A DNA stretch of 64,000 nt from an uncultured Oscillospiraceae bacterium (GCA_910585815.1 CAJUFJ010000001.1:40782-104781), one strand, 5' to 3'; shown: positions 13,959 through 23,545, counted from the first letter of the stretch. Notes: generated by a model from the sequence alone, not told the origin. Numbers and translations: made by a program.

Positions 13959-16688
13959 ATGAATCTATCCAGAAAATGGCTCAACGAATTTGTTGAGATA
14001 AACGCCGGCGACCGGGAGTTCGCCGAGGCCATGACCCTGTCCGGCTCCAAGGTGGAGCTGACCCACGACATGGGGGAGGAAATTTCCAACGTGGTGGTGG
14101 GCCGCATTCTGTCCATGGAGCGCCACGAGAACAGCGACCACATGTGGGTGTGCCAGCTGGATGTGGGCCAGTCTGAACCGGTGCAGATCGTCACCGGAGC
14201 TTGGAACATCCATGTGGGCGACCTGGTGCCGGTGGCCCTGCACAAGTCCACCCTGCCCGGGGGCAAGAAGATTGAAAAGGGCAAGCTGCGGGGGGTGCTG
14301 TCCAATGGCATGCTCTGCTCCTTAAAGGAGCTGGGCCTGGACGAGCGGGACTTCCCCTACGGCGTCATCACCGCCGCCGCCCTTTTGAACGACTACCACC
14401 CCATCGACCCGGAAAAACCCTCCATCCCCGCCGACATCCAGCCGGGGCACAAGATTTTCGGCCGGGTGGTGTGTGCCCAAGTGGGCGGCGTTTCCGCCGG
14501 AGAAAATGGCCAGTGGCTGTGCAACCTGAGCTGGGTCAAGGAAACCGGTCCCGATGCCATCATTATCCAGACCCCCTGTCAGAACATCCACGAGGGGGAC
14601 CTGGTGGCCTACGACACTGTGAAGCAGACCATCTGCACCCTGGCCGACCTCCACGCCGAGCAGCGGGAGTTTCCCAACTGCATCCCCGACGGCATCTTTG
14701 TCCTTCAGGAGGACTGCAAACCCGGAGACGACATTAAAAAAGTCACCGGCCTGGACGACCACATCGTCGAGTTCGAGATTACCCCCAACCGTCCGGACTG
14801 TCTCAGCGTGATTGGTCTGGCCCGGGAAGCGGCGGCCACCTTCGACAAGCCCTGCCGCTTCCATCAGCCGGTGGTCAAGGGGGGCGGAGCGGGCGTGCTC
14901 CCCGAGCTGCTGGACGTGGAGACCCCCGACCCCGACCTGTGCCCCCGGTACACCGCCCGGATGGTGCGCAATGTGAAAATCGGCCCCTCCCCCAAGTGGA
15001 TGCGGGAGCGGCTGCGGGCCATGGGGGTCCGGCCCATCAACAACATCGTGGACATCACCAACTATGTCATGCTGGAGTACGGCCAGCCCATGCACGCCTT
15101 CGACTACCGGTACGTGAAGGGCGGGAAGATTGTGGTCCGCCGGGCCCAGGACGGCGAGGAGCTCACCACCCTGGACGGCAACGTGCGCAAGCTGAATTCC
15201 AACATGCTGGTCATCGCTGACGACACCCGTGCGGTGGGTCTGGCGGGCATTATGGGCGGCCTGAACTCCGAGATTGTGGAGGACACGGTGGACGTGGTCT
15301 TTGAGTCCGCCAACTTCGACGGCACCACCATCCGCAAAACCGCCCTGGCCCTGGGCATGCGCACCGAGGCCTCCGCCAAGTTTGAGAAGGGGCTGGATAT
15401 CCTCAACACCCTCCCCGCCGTCAACCGGGCCTGCGAGCTGGTGGAGCTGCTGGAGGCCGGCGAAGTGCTGGACGGGGTCATTGACATCCTCAACTATGTG
15501 CCCCAGCCACAGACCATCCTGATGGACCCGGAGCGGATCAACGCTCTGCTGGGCACCCAGCTGGACGCGGTGTATATGTACCAGCTGCTGGAGCGGGTGG
15601 AGATTCACACCGAGCAGCGGAACTTCCCCAACGGCCCCGCGACTGTGGTAATTCCCTCCTGGCGGGGGGACGTGAAGGAGATGGCCGACCTGGCCGAGGA
15701 GGTGGCCCGGTTCTACGGCTACAACAACATCCCCACCACCCTCATGCGGGGCCAGACCACCCTGGGGGGCTACTCCGACGAGCAGCGGCTGGAGCAGAAG
15801 CTGGGGGCGGTGTGCCGCTCCTGCGGGTATGACGAGATTATCACCTACTCCTTCATCTCCCCCACCTGGTACGACAAGATCGGCTGGCCTGCGGACGACT
15901 TCCACCGCAAATCCTTCAAGATTTTGAACCCCCTGGGGGAGGACACCTCCATCATGCGCACCACCACCCTGCCCTCCATGCTGGACATCCTGGCCCGGAA
16001 CTACAACTACCGCAACAAGGACGTGCGCCTCTACGAGCTGGGCCGGGTGTATGCGCCCGGCGGGGAGAACGGCCTGGCCAACGAGGCCAAGATGCTCACC
16101 CTGGGGGCCTACGGCGAGGGCTTCGACTTCTACGACCTGAAGGGTGCGGTAGAGGCCATTTTGAAGGACATCCGGGCGGAGGAGGTCCATTTTGAGGCCC
16201 CCGACGAGTTCCCCGGCGCGGTGTCCTACCACCCCGGCCGGTGTGCCGCTATATGGGCGGGGAGCGACTGTCTGGGCATCATCGGCCAGGTCCACCCCAG
16301 CGTGGCCAAGGCCTTCGGGGTGGACGGCGAGCTGTACTGCGCCGAGCTCAGCTTCGACGAATTGAAGCTGGCCCAGGGGGCCGGGGCGGAGTACGTCCCC
16401 TTGCCCAAGTTCCCCTCTGTCACCCGGGACATCGCCGTGGTGTGCGACGAGTCGGTTACCGTGGGCGCCCTGGAGAAGGCCATCCGCTTGGGGGCCAAGG
16501 GTTTGCTCAAGGAGGCCGCCCTGTTCGATATCTACCGGGGCAAGGGAATTGACGAGGGCAAGAAGTCTGTCGCCTTTAACCTTGTCCTCCGGGCTGACGA
16601 CCGCTCCCTCACCTCCGAGGAGGCCGACGAGGACGTGAAGTCCATCCTGGAGGCGCTGGAGAAGCACTGCGGGGCTCGTTTGCGCTGA
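13959..16688 (+). CDS. pheT: Phenylalanyl-tRNA synthetase beta subunit with an extra N-terminal domain copy
   Basis: The 909-residue protein is about 100 residues longer than usual PheT. The tRNA-binding domain occupies about residues 42-137 (NVVVGRILSMERHENSDH, then WVCQLDVG, NIHVGDLVPVALHKST). Residues about 163-248 look like a second, divergent copy (GHKIFGRVV, WLCNLSWV, NIHEGDLVAYDTVKQT, EQREFPNCIPDGI). The normal B3/B4 editing and B5 regions follow from EFEITPNRPDCLSVIGLARE, ending with the anticodon-binding FDX-ACB domain (DIYRGKGIDEGKKSVAFNL). ATG 13959 is chosen because GAGGAG lies eight bases before it. Confidence 0.95.
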   Translation: MNLSRKWLNEFVEINAGDREFAEAMTLSGSKVELTHDMGEEISNVVVGRILSMERHENSDHMWVCQLDVGQSEPVQIVTGAWNIHVGDLVPVALHKSTLPGGKKIEKGKLRGVLSNGMLCSLKELGLDERDFPYGVITAAALLNDYHPIDPEKPSIPADIQPGHKIFGRVVCAQVGGVSAGENGQWLCNLSWVKETGPDAIIIQTPCQNIHEGDLVAYDTVKQTICTLADLHAEQREFPNCIPDGIFVLQEDCKPGDDIKKVTGLDDHIVEFEITPNRPDCLSVIGLAREAAATFDKPCRFHQPVVKGGGAGVLPELLDVETPDPDLCPRYTARMVRNVKIGPSPKWMRERLRAMGVRPINNIVDITNYVMLEYGQPMHAFDYRYVKGGKIVVRRAQDGEELTTLDGNVRKLNSNMLVIADDTRAVGLAGIMGGLNSEIVEDTVDVVFESANFDGTTIRKTALALGMRTEASAKFEKGLDILNTLPAVNRACELVELLEAGEVLDGVIDILNYVPQPQTILMDPERINALLGTQLDAVYMYQLLERVEIHTEQRNFPNGPATVVIPSWRGDVKEMADLAEEVARFYGYNNIPTTLMRGQTTLGGYSDEQRLEQKLGAVCRSCGYDEIITYSFISPTWYDKIGWPADDFHRKSFKILNPLGEDTSIMRTTTLPSMLDILARNYNYRNKDVRLYELGRVYAPGGENGLANEAKMLTLGAYGEGFDFYDLKGAVEAILKDIRAEEVHFEAPDEFPGAVSYHPGRCAAIWAGSDCLGIIGQVHPSVAKAFGVDGELYCAELSFDELKLAQGAGAEYVPLPKFPSVTRDIAVVCDESVTVGALEKAIRLGAKGLLKEAALFDIYRGKGIDEGKKSVAFNLVLRADDRSLTSEEADEDVKSILEALEKHCGARLR

Positions 16689-16690
16689 AA

Positions 16691-16804
16691 AAGGCTCCTT
16701 CTCTGAGGGAGCTGTCGAGCGAAGCGAGACTGAGGGAGTGTTCCGTCCACGGACTCCCTCCGTCATTCGCTTCGCGAATGCCACCTCCCTCAGAGAGGGA
16801 GGCT
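16691..16804. repeat. Dispersed repeat, family B
   Basis: GGCTCCTTCTCTGAGGGAGC, GTCGAGCGAAGCGAGACTGA, GACTCCCTCCGTCATTCGCT and CACCTCCCTCAGAGAGGGAG in order. It separates pheT from the threonine aldolase gene. Confidence 0.85.
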
Positions 16805-16830
16805 GATATCTGACCAAAGGAGTGTCCATC

Positions 16831-17859
16831 ATGATCCGATTTGAATGCGATTACACCACCGGGGCTCACCCCAAAATTCTGGAGGCGCTGGTGAGCACCA
16901 ACGCAGAGGGCTGCCCCGGCTACGGGGTGGACATCCACTGCGAGCGGGCCCGGGCCATGCTCCGGGAGCTGTGTCAGGCCCCCGAGGCCGGGGTCCACTT
17001 CCTGGTGGGGGGCACCCAGGCCAACACCACAGTGATTGCCGCCGCCCTGCGGCCCCACCAGGGGGCGCTGTGCGCCGAGACGGGCCACATCAACACCCAC
17101 GAGACGGGGGCCGTGGAGGCCACCGGCCACAAGGTGCTGGCCCTGCCCGCCGAAAACGGCAAGATCACCGCCCGGCAGATCGACCGGTACTGCCAGGACC
17201 ACTTCGACAACGAGGCCTGGGAGCACATGGTCCAGCCGGGACTGGTCTACCTCTCCCAACCCACCGAGCTGGGCACGGTCTACACGCTGGCCGAGCTGGA
17301 GGAGATTTCCCAAACCGCCCGGCGGTGGAAGCTGCCCCTCTTTGTGGACGGGGCCCGGCTGGCCTGCGGGCTGGCGGCCTCGGACGTGACCCTGCCCGAC
17401 CTGGCCCGGCTGTGCGACGTGTTCTACCTGGGAGGCACCAAGGCGGGACTTCTCTTTGGCGAGGCGGTGGTGATCCCCAACCCCGCCCTGAACCGGGATT
17501 TTCGCTACCTCATCAAGCAGCACGGCGGCATGCTGGCCAAGGGGAGGCTGCTGGGAGTACAGTTCGAGGCCTTTTTAAAGGACGGGCTGTTCCTGGAGAT
17601 CGGCAGGCAGGAGGTAGCCCAGGCCATGCGCCTGCGGGAGGCCTTCCTGGCCAAGGGCTGGCCTCTGTTTGTGGACTCCGCCTCCAACCAGCAGTTTCCC
17701 GTCCTCACCAACGGGGATGTGTCGGTGCTGAAGCACAAATACTCCTTTGAGGTGTGGGAGAAGGTGGACCAGGCCCACACCGCCGTCCGCTTCTGCACCA
17801 GCTGGTCCACCACTGATAGTGATGTGGACGCGCTCATTGCCGATATCCAGAAGCTGTAA
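16831..17859 (+). CDS. ltaE: Low-specificity L-threonine aldolase-type PLP enzyme
   Basis: The 342-residue fold-type I PLP enzyme splits threonine (or allo-threonine) into glycine and acetaldehyde. Visible features: an N-terminal DYTTGAHPKILEALVSTN, the glycine-rich LVGGTQANTTVIAAAL, HINTHETGAVEATGHKV, LFVDGARLACGLA with the PLP Asp, and the PLP lysine in YLGGTKAGLLFGEA. ATG 16831 has AAAGGAG nine bases upstream. It is a stand-alone gene ending at a strong terminator. A related aromatic beta-eliminating lyase activity cannot be excluded. Confidence 0.85.
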   Translation: MIRFECDYTTGAHPKILEALVSTNAEGCPGYGVDIHCERARAMLRELCQAPEAGVHFLVGGTQANTTVIAAALRPHQGALCAETGHINTHETGAVEATGHKVLALPAENGKITARQIDRYCQDHFDNEAWEHMVQPGLVYLSQPTELGTVYTLAELEEISQTARRWKLPLFVDGARLACGLAASDVTLPDLARLCDVFYLGGTKAGLLFGEAVVIPNPALNRDFRYLIKQHGGMLAKGRLLGVQFEAFLKDGLFLEIGRQEVAQAMRLREAFLAKGWPLFVDSASNQQFPVLTNGDVSVLKHKYSFEVWEKVDQAHTAVRFCTSWSTTDSDVDALIADIQKL

Positions 17860-17865
17860 GACTAA

Positions 17866-17900
17866 AACGCGAGCGGCCTTAACGGCCGCTCGCGTTTTTT
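17866..17900. terminator. Bidirectional terminator
   Basis: A 13-bp perfect stem (AACGCGAGCGGCC / GGCCGCTCGCGTT) with a 5-base loop is flanked by AAAA on the left and TTTTTT on the right. It serves ltaE on the plus strand and the convergent anchored-protein gene. Confidence 0.95.
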
Positions 17901-19209
17901 ATCCCTCCGCCTCGTAGGCGGCATACAGGGTCATAGGCTCCAGGTCGTAGCCCGCCGGGAGGGCCACCGTCCCGTCCTCGCTGGGCTGGAAGCGGACGGT
18001 CATGGTGACGCTGTTCCCCTCCCGGCTCTGGACGGCCCAGCCAGCAAAGTGCTGGCCCGACCGCTCGGGGGCCGCCGGAGGGGTAAAGCTGCGGTCCTGG
18101 GAGGAGACAAAGAAGCTTCCCAGCTCCGTCTCGCCGTCCATAAAGGTCAGGCGGGTGCGGACAATCTCCTCCTGCACATCCACATTGGTCATCTCAAAGG
18201 CCCGCCAGCCCCCGTCCGTCCGGTGGAAAAACAGGGTGCTGTCCACCTCGTAGGGCTTGGTGGTGCCGTTGCTCCGCTTCACGTCCATGTGCATGGACAC
18301 CCGGGCGGAGAACCGATCCTCCCCATAGCGGTAAAACTCACGCACCGTCTCGTCGGAGAAGGAGTGGCCGGAGGTGGTCTGAATCCAGATCTCACTGGAG
18401 CGGATGGTCCGGTAGATGGCGCTCTCGCTGTCAAAGTATTTTTGCACCTGGGCGGAGCCGGCCGCCCGAATCATATACCGGGCATAGACCTCCGCCGCGC
18501 CGATAAGCAGCTCCCGCTCCTCCTCGGTGGGCTCCGCCGCCGGCTCCTCCACCACCAGCCAGCCGGTGGTCCCGTCCAGAGTCAGGGGGACCTCCCGGCC
18601 CTCCCCGTCCAGCACGGTCACGTCCCGCCCCTGGGCCCTCCAGAGGACGGTCCGGCGGCCGTGGACGCCCTCGGGCAGGTATCGCTCCGCCGCCGTCTCG
18701 GTGGTCTGCACTTGGCAGTCCTCCCCCAGCTCGGCGCCGTCCACCAGCACCCGCTGGCCGGCCAGGGTGCGCACCAGCCGGGCATCCTCCCGCCGGCCCA
18801 TCAGCAGCTCCACCCCGTCCAGCCGCCACGCCACCTGCTTCCCCTCGGTCTCGCTGGCCAGGGTGAAGGCGGCCACGTTGTCGGCCCCGGATTTTACAAT
18901 GTACCGCCGGTCCCCCGACAGGCCGGCGGAGGTCTCCACCAGGGTGAGCTCCCGGCCGCCGGTCAGCTCCTCCATGGAGCGGATAAAGTCCTCCCGGTCC
19001 CCCTCCAGGCCGGACAGGTCGTAGACCTTGCCCCAGTCCGCCGGGGAAAAGAGGTCAGCGAAGACCTCCTGACTGGTGTGCTTGGGCTGGGCGGCCTCAT
19101 ACCGGGTGAGCCAGGGCCGCAGCAGGGCAAAGCGGATCAGCAGGAACATGGCCAGCAGCGCCAGCAGAAAGCCTAGCAGGACCTTGTAAAACAGACTGAT
19201 TTTTCTCAT
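17899..19209 (-). CDS. Membrane-anchored extracellular protein with a C-terminal InlB-like repeat
   Basis: The 436-residue protein has one N-terminal membrane segment (about residues 8-30: YKVLLGFLLALLAMFLLIRF) and a large outside domain. Residues about 260-365 look like an NTF2/SnoaL-type or DUF-type module (IRSSEIWIQTTSGHSFSDET). The last 75 residues resemble the Listeria-Bacteroides (InlB B-repeat) unit: LGSFFVSSQDRSFTPPAAPE, then GWAVQ and EPMTLYAAYEA. It is last in a three-gene operon with the phosphodiester glycosidase and GT2-GtrA genes, suggesting a cell-envelope polymer role. No enzyme function is assigned. Confidence 0.6.
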   Translation of the reverse strand: MRKISLFYKVLLGFLLALLAMFLLIRFALLRPWLTRYEAAQPKHTSQEVFADLFSPADWGKVYDLSGLEGDREDFIRSMEELTGGRELTLVETSAGLSGDRRYIVKSGADNVAAFTLASETEGKQVAWRLDGVELLMGRREDARLVRTLAGQRVLVDGAELGEDCQVQTTETAAERYLPEGVHGRRTVLWRAQGRDVTVLDGEGREVPLTLDGTTGWLVVEEPAAEPTEEERELLIGAAEVYARYMIRAAGSAQVQKYFDSESAIYRTIRSSEIWIQTTSGHSFSDETVREFYRYGEDRFSARVSMHMDVKRSNGTTKPYEVDSTLFFHRTDGGWRAFEMTNVDVQEEIVRTRLTFMDGETELGSFFVSSQDRSFTPPAAPERSGQHFAGWAVQSREGNSVTMTVRFQPSEDGTVALPAGYDLEPMTLYAAYEAEG

Positions 19210-19221
19210 AACCGGCCCTCC

Positions 19222-20319
19222 TTATTTCCCATCCAGGGGCCGCACCATAAAGAAGGTGGGCATCCGCCGGGGCTCCTCCTGAAGGAGGGAGACGTTGTTC
19301 ACCGTCTGCACCGCGCCGTTTTCGTCCCGCAGGAGCATCACGGTGGAGGAGCCGCCGTCCAGGTTGCAGGCGTTCACCGCGCCGTACTCCACCATCACGT
19401 CAATGATGTCGGCATAGGTGGCCCCCAGGCTGCCCGCCTGCCGGCCGTCGATGCACAGCAGAAGCACCGTGCCGTCGGCCCGCTGGCCGATAGCGGTGCG
19501 GGGGTTGTAGCCCGAATTGGTGTTGTAGGCCTCCTCGTTGACGGCGCTGTCCTTGATCAACACCGGGCCGTAGCAGCAGCCGTCCCGGATGCGGGCCTCC
19601 TTGGCCTCTTTGGCGGACATGGTCTTGGACACCACCAGGATGTTGTCCTCGTTAAATCCGGCAAAGCCGTAGTAGGAACTGCCGTCGTTCCACAGGACCT
19701 CCCCCTCCGACACCACCAGGCCGCAGGGGACGCTGCCCACCTCCGGGCTGATGGTGCCGTTGTCGAAGAAGGCGCCGCCGTTGATGGCCGCCGCCGCCCC
19801 CTCCGTCTCGATCTGCTTGGTGATCCGGGTGCCCGGCCGGCTCCGGGCGTAGCTCCGGGAGGAGGGGCACAGGTAGACCCGGGAGGGGTCCCGGACCAGC
19901 ATCACATAGGCGTTGTAGGTGTCGCCGTGGACCTCCTCCACCCGCAGGCCCTCGGGATAGTCCGCCCATTCGTCGCTGTCCAGGGAGCTGTCGGTGCGGA
20001 CCACCACCTGGGTGGGGTCGGACTGGCCGTCGGGCAGGTCGGCGGCCACCTTGGCCTGGATCTGGTCCACCGTCTCCCGGCCCACAAAGACGGCGGGCAC
20101 CCACTTGGTGGCGCTGGCCTCCAGCAGGGACATGGTCAGCCGGTTCCGGGCGGTCTCCGAGGGGCCGTTAAACACCTCGTCCATAATCATGCACAGCCCG
20201 GCCACCAGCACCGCCGCCGTGGACAGCAGGGCCAGCAGCCCCCGCAGCACATACCGCACCGCCCGCCCGGGCTTGCTGGGGGCCACCCGCCGGCCCCCGG
20301 GTCGATTTTCCTGGTTCAT
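19222..20319 (-). CDS. Membrane-anchored phosphodiester glycosidase (NAGPA domain)
   Basis: The 365-residue protein has an N-terminal transmembrane anchor (about residues 26-48) and an extracellular NAGPA-type domain: AAAINGGAFFDNGTI, GVLVVSEGEVLWND-like strand, GYNPRTAIGQRADGTVLLLC and the hallmark VNACNLDGGSSTVMLL. Family members remove a blocking sugar from phosphodiester-linked glycans. It overlaps the upstream GT2-GtrA gene by four bases (ATGA), so the two are translationally coupled. A role in trimming a surface polymer is inferred. Confidence 0.85.
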   Translation of the reverse strand: MNQENRPGGRRVAPSKPGRAVRYVLRGLLALLSTAAVLVAGLCMIMDEVFNGPSETARNRLTMSLLEASATKWVPAVFVGRETVDQIQAKVAADLPDGQSDPTQVVVRTDSSLDSDEWADYPEGLRVEEVHGDTYNAYVMLVRDPSRVYLCPSSRSYARSRPGTRITKQIETEGAAAAINGGAFFDNGTISPEVGSVPCGLVVSEGEVLWNDGSSYYGFAGFNEDNILVVSKTMSAKEAKEARIRDGCCYGPVLIKDSAVNEEAYNTNSGYNPRTAIGQRADGTVLLLCIDGRQAGSLGATYADIIDVMVEYGAVNACNLDGGSSTVMLLRDENGAVQTVNNVSLLQEEPRRMPTFFMVRPLDGK

Positions 20320-21425
20320 TTGGGTTCCTTCCTTTCCTCAAACACCCAGCGGTGCTGAATCACATAGCTGCCCACAAAGAGGCCCGCCATTACCACCGCG
20401 TAGATCACTGTGCGCAGAAGGGTCTGCCGGTCGCTGATGCGGGCGGCCCGGAGCACCCCCTCGGTCAGCAAAAACTGGGCCAGCAGCATGGGCAGGGCCA
20501 GGGCGTAGTACCGGGCCAGGGAGCGGCCCAGCGGGCCCCTGCTCCGAAACACCACCCACCGGTTCAGGGAAAAATTCAGCAGGGAGGACAGCACCCGGGC
20601 CCCCGCCGTGGCGGCGGCGGTGAGCGCCGCTCCGGCCAGCGCCCCCGCCAGCAGGGCGGACAGCAGGCCGAACAGCCCGGTGTCCGCCACGGCGCTGACC
20701 ACCGAGCTGAGGGCATAGCGGAAGAAATGGGCCAGAATCAGCCTGTAAATCTTCCAGGAGTCCCGCACCGGGTGGAAGTGGGAGCCCCGGTTTTCCTCCA
20801 GATAGATGGTGCGAATCTTTATCTCCCCCCAGGGGATGCGCCGCTCCTTCAGGGCCAGCAGCATGTTGGTCTCATACTCATACCGGTCCCCGGCCACGGC
20901 GGTGAGCTCCTCCAGATACCGGCGGGGGACGGCCCGCAGGCCGGTCTGGGTGTCGGAGAGGGACATGCCGCAGAACACCCGAAACACCCCCCGGGTGATC
21001 CGGTTGCCCATCCGGGAGCGGGGGGGCACCTCGGGCCGGGAAAAATCCCGGCAGCCCAGAATCACCCGCTCCTCCTCCAGCATCTTTTGGGCGCAGGCCA
21101 GGGCGTCCTCCGGGTGGTGCTGGCCGTCGCCGTCCACCGTCACCACGCCGGGGCAGTCGGGCCAGTGCTCCAGCAGCCAAGTGAAGGCGGTCTTCATGGC
21201 CGCCCCCTTGCCCCGGTTCACCGGGTGGGTGAGCAGCGTGACCTGGGGCAGCCGGTCCAGCTCCTGAAAATATTCCTCCGTCTCGGGCCGGCTGCCGTCG
21301 TTCACCAGAATCACCCGGGCAAAGCCGGCGGCCAGAAGGCCCTCCACCGTGCCGGTCAGCTGCCGGGTGGGATTCAGCGACGGGACCACCGCCGCCACCG
21401 GGCTCCCCGCCCTTGTCTCCTCCAT
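20316..21425 (-). CDS. Glycosyltransferase family 2 fused to a GtrA-like membrane domain
   Basis: The 369-residue protein has a GT-A domain (about residues 10-235): VPSLNPTRQLTGTVEGLLAA, ILVNDGSR, NRGKGAAMKTAF and VTVDGDGQHHPEDA (the metal-binding Asp motif), like dolichol/polyprenyl-phosphate mannosyl- or glucosyltransferases. Residues about 235-365 are a four-helix GtrA-type region (FFRYALSSVVSAVADTGLFG ... LRTVIYAVVMAGLFVGSYVI). It would make or flip a polyprenyl-phosphate sugar for surface glycan decoration. It heads the operon with the NAGPA gene. Confidence 0.88.
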   Translation of the reverse strand: MEETRAGSPVAAVVPSLNPTRQLTGTVEGLLAAGFARVILVNDGSRPETEEYFQELDRLPQVTLLTHPVNRGKGAAMKTAFTWLLEHWPDCPGVVTVDGDGQHHPEDALACAQKMLEEERVILGCRDFSRPEVPPRSRMGNRITRGVFRVFCGMSLSDTQTGLRAVPRRYLEELTAVAGDRYEYETNMLLALKERRIPWGEIKIRTIYLEENRGSHFHPVRDSWKIYRLILAHFFRYALSSVVSAVADTGLFGLLSALLAGALAGAALTAAATAGARVLSSLLNFSLNRWVVFRSRGPLGRSLARYYALALPMLLAQFLLTEGVLRAARISDRQTLLRTVIYAVVMAGLFVGSYVIQHRWVFEERKEPK

Positions 21426-21593
21426 ATGCCCCGCTCCCCCTTCCAGGGACCTTCCCCCTCCTGCCGGAGGGGAGAAGGCCCGTTTCTGTCTGCTTCAGCT
21501 GCTCTGACTATACCACATCCCGGGTGGTTTGTCACCTTTCTTGTCGAAAAATTGGCGGATTTTCAAAAACTTTCCGCCCTCTTTCCGACGAAA

Positions 21594-21624
21594 AGGCCTC
21601 CCCGCAACGCGGGGAGGCCTTGGA
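21594..21624 (-). terminator. Terminator after the seven-helix membrane gene
   Basis: AAGGCCTCCCCGC / GCGGGGAGGCCTT with a short loop; the minus strand continues CCTTTTCG. Confidence 0.85.
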
Positions 21625-21634
21625 CACACAGCCC

Positions 21635-22399
21635 TTACATCATCTTGACCGTGTAGTAGACAAACAGGGCGAACAGCCACGCCACCATTACAAACATCAG
21701 GTAGTAGGCCACCATGTCGCCCGCCACCATGGCCACCACCACCGCCGCCAGACTGGCCAGGCAGGTTACCAGCAGCACGGCATAGCTGGTCTTCTTGGGC
21801 AGGAACTGAAGGTTCATCTTCTCCGACAGCACGCCATCGTTCTTCTTCAGCCACAGGGCGCCCAGGCCCACCACCACAATGGCGGCCAGCACCAGCAGCG
21901 TCTCGGGCCGGCCGGCCGCGCCGTAGCGGGCAAACCACAGGGCCAGCACCGACATGCCGCAGGCCGAGGCCCCCAGGAAAAACTCCCGCTGGTAGATATA
22001 AAACACCAGCGCCAGCACCGCCCAGGCGATCACCAGCCAATACAGCATGGACATGCCGTTGGCCCCGAACTTCAGGGTCACATGGACGCAGACGGCAACG
22101 GCGGTCAGGGCAATGGTCACAATCAGCGGCAGGCCGAATTTCTTCCCCTGCTTCAGCTGCCATGCGGTCCACACCAGGGCCACCACCACCGCCACAGGGG
22201 CGGCCATGCGCATAACGCGCAGCACCTCATGAAGGCCCAGGTAAATATTGACCTCAGTTTCAAGGTCAGCGTGAAAATAGAAGCGGTTGAGCAGCACCAG
22301 CAGAGCCTCCAGAACGACGGCTCCCACCACCCACAGCAGACCTCTCTGCAGGGCGATATCCTCCTGTTGACGGCGTGCCTCTCTCTGTTTCTTATCCAT
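21635..22399 (-). CDS. Polytopic membrane protein of unknown function
   Basis: The 254-residue protein has a short basic N-terminus (MDKKQREARRQQ) and about seven hydrophobic segments (for example LLWVVGAVVLEALLVLL, MAAPVAVVVALVWTAW, IVTIALTAVAVCVHV, TLLVLAAIVVVGLGALWL, MLFVMVAWLFALFVYYTV). No catalytic or transport motif is recognised. It is monocistronic, with its own terminator, next to the M42 operon. Confidence 0.65.
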   Translation of the reverse strand: MDKKQREARRQQEDIALQRGLLWVVGAVVLEALLVLLNRFYFHADLETEVNIYLGLHEVLRVMRMAAPVAVVVALVWTAWQLKQGKKFGLPLIVTIALTAVAVCVHVTLKFGANGMSMLYWLVIAWAVLALVFYIYQREFFLGASACGMSVLALWFARYGAAGRPETLLVLAAIVVVGLGALWLKKNDGVLSEKMNLQFLPKKTSYAVLLVTCLASLAAVVVAMVAGDMVAYYLMFVMVAWLFALFVYYTVKMM

Positions 22400-22549
22400 G
22401 TGCGTTCATTCTCCTTGCCGCGGGCTCCCGGCCCGATTGGTATTGCAGTTATGTCCAAATGTTCGGACATTTTATTATTGTACCAGACAGCTCCTTTTTT
22501 TGCAAGACAAAAATCGGGAAAAGTATCCAAATTTCAAAAGCGGTCCTTT

Positions 22550-23536
22550 TTATTGCTGGGCAAAAGCTACTGTCAGGGCCACGCAGGCCCGGATATCCTC
22601 CAGGTCGGCGGTCTCCGCCGGGGTGTGGACATACCGGCAGGGGATGGAAATTCCCCCGGTTTTTACCCCAAACCGCGCGGTGTGGATGGCTCCGGCGTCG
22701 GTGCCCCCCGCCCGCAGGATGTCCCGCTGAACGGGGATGCCCTCCGCTTTGGCCAGCTCCTCCAGCCGGGCCACCACCTCCGGGTGGCAGATGACGGAGG
22801 AGTCCATCACCTTGACGGCCGCCCCCTTGCCCAGGCGGGTGGTGCCGCTTTTCTCCGAGCCGGGGGTGTCGTCCACGTCGGTGACGTCCACAGCGATGCC
22901 CACATCGGGCTCCGCCCACCAGGCGGCGGTGCGCGCCCCCCGCAGGCCCACCTCCTCCTGGACGGTGAAGACCAGATACAGGTCGCAGGCGGGCTTTTCC
23001 ATCCGCTCCAGGGCGCACAGCAGCACGGCGCAGGCGATGCGGTCGTCCAGATAGGGGGCGGTCACCCGGCTCCCCTGAACCCGGACGGGCCCGTCGTAGA
23101 CGCAGGTGTCCCCCACCTGGACCAGCTTCTTCGCCGCCTCCTCGCTCTCCGCCCCGATGTCGAGAAAGCACTCGTCCAGCTTCAGCTTGCCGAAGTCGGC
23201 CTTCTCCTCGGGGACGAACACCCCTCTGACGCCGTTTTTGAATCGGACCGGAGTGTAGGCCGCCTCTTTGGGGGAAATGCCCCCCAGCCGCCCCACCCGG
23301 AGGAAGCCCTCCTTCTCGATGTGGGTGACAATGAAGCCGATGCTGTCCATGTGGGCGGCGAACATCACCCGGGGGCCGGGCCCCTTTTTGTGGACAATCA
23401 GGTTGCCCAGGGTGTCGGTAATCACCTCGTCGGCATAGGGCCGGGCCAGCTCCTCAAGCTTTGCCCGGACGCCCCCCTCGTCCCCGGAGGGGCCGTGGGT
23501 CCGGTTCAGGGTCTCTAAAATTTCAATCAGTTCCAT
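22550..23536 (-). CDS. M42-family metallo-aminopeptidase (third copy)
   Basis: The 328-residue enzyme has the M42 dinuclear-metal motifs: VMFAAHMDSIGFIV (His-Asp), APYLDDRIACAVLL (bridging Asp), FTVQEEVGLRGA (Glu-Glu) and VDVTDVDDTPGS. These cytosolic TET-type peptidases cut N-terminal residues from short peptides. It is last in a six-gene minus-strand operon that includes two other M42 genes (26511 and 25470). GGAGG precedes the ATG. Confidence 0.92.
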   Translation of the reverse strand: MELIEILETLNRTHGPSGDEGGVRAKLEELARPYADEVITDTLGNLIVHKKGPGPRVMFAAHMDSIGFIVTHIEKEGFLRVGRLGGISPKEAAYTPVRFKNGVRGVFVPEEKADFGKLKLDECFLDIGAESEEAAKKLVQVGDTCVYDGPVRVQGSRVTAPYLDDRIACAVLLCALERMEKPACDLYLVFTVQEEVGLRGARTAAWWAEPDVGIAVDVTDVDDTPGSEKSGTTRLGKGAAVKVMDSSVICHPEVVARLEELAKAEGIPVQRDILRAGGTDAGAIHTARFGVKTGGISIPCRYVHTPAETADLEDIRACVALTVAFAQQ

Positions 23537-23545
23537 GCTTCCTCC

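Noticed and set aside
14322..16832. An 836-codon open frame antisense to pheT, and many other long antisense frames (for example at 20352-21656, 55269-56750)
   Set aside because: They mirror real genes in very GC-rich DNA, have low-complexity Gly/Val/His/Gln-rich translations, and lack ribosome sites; the sense frames encode recognised proteins.
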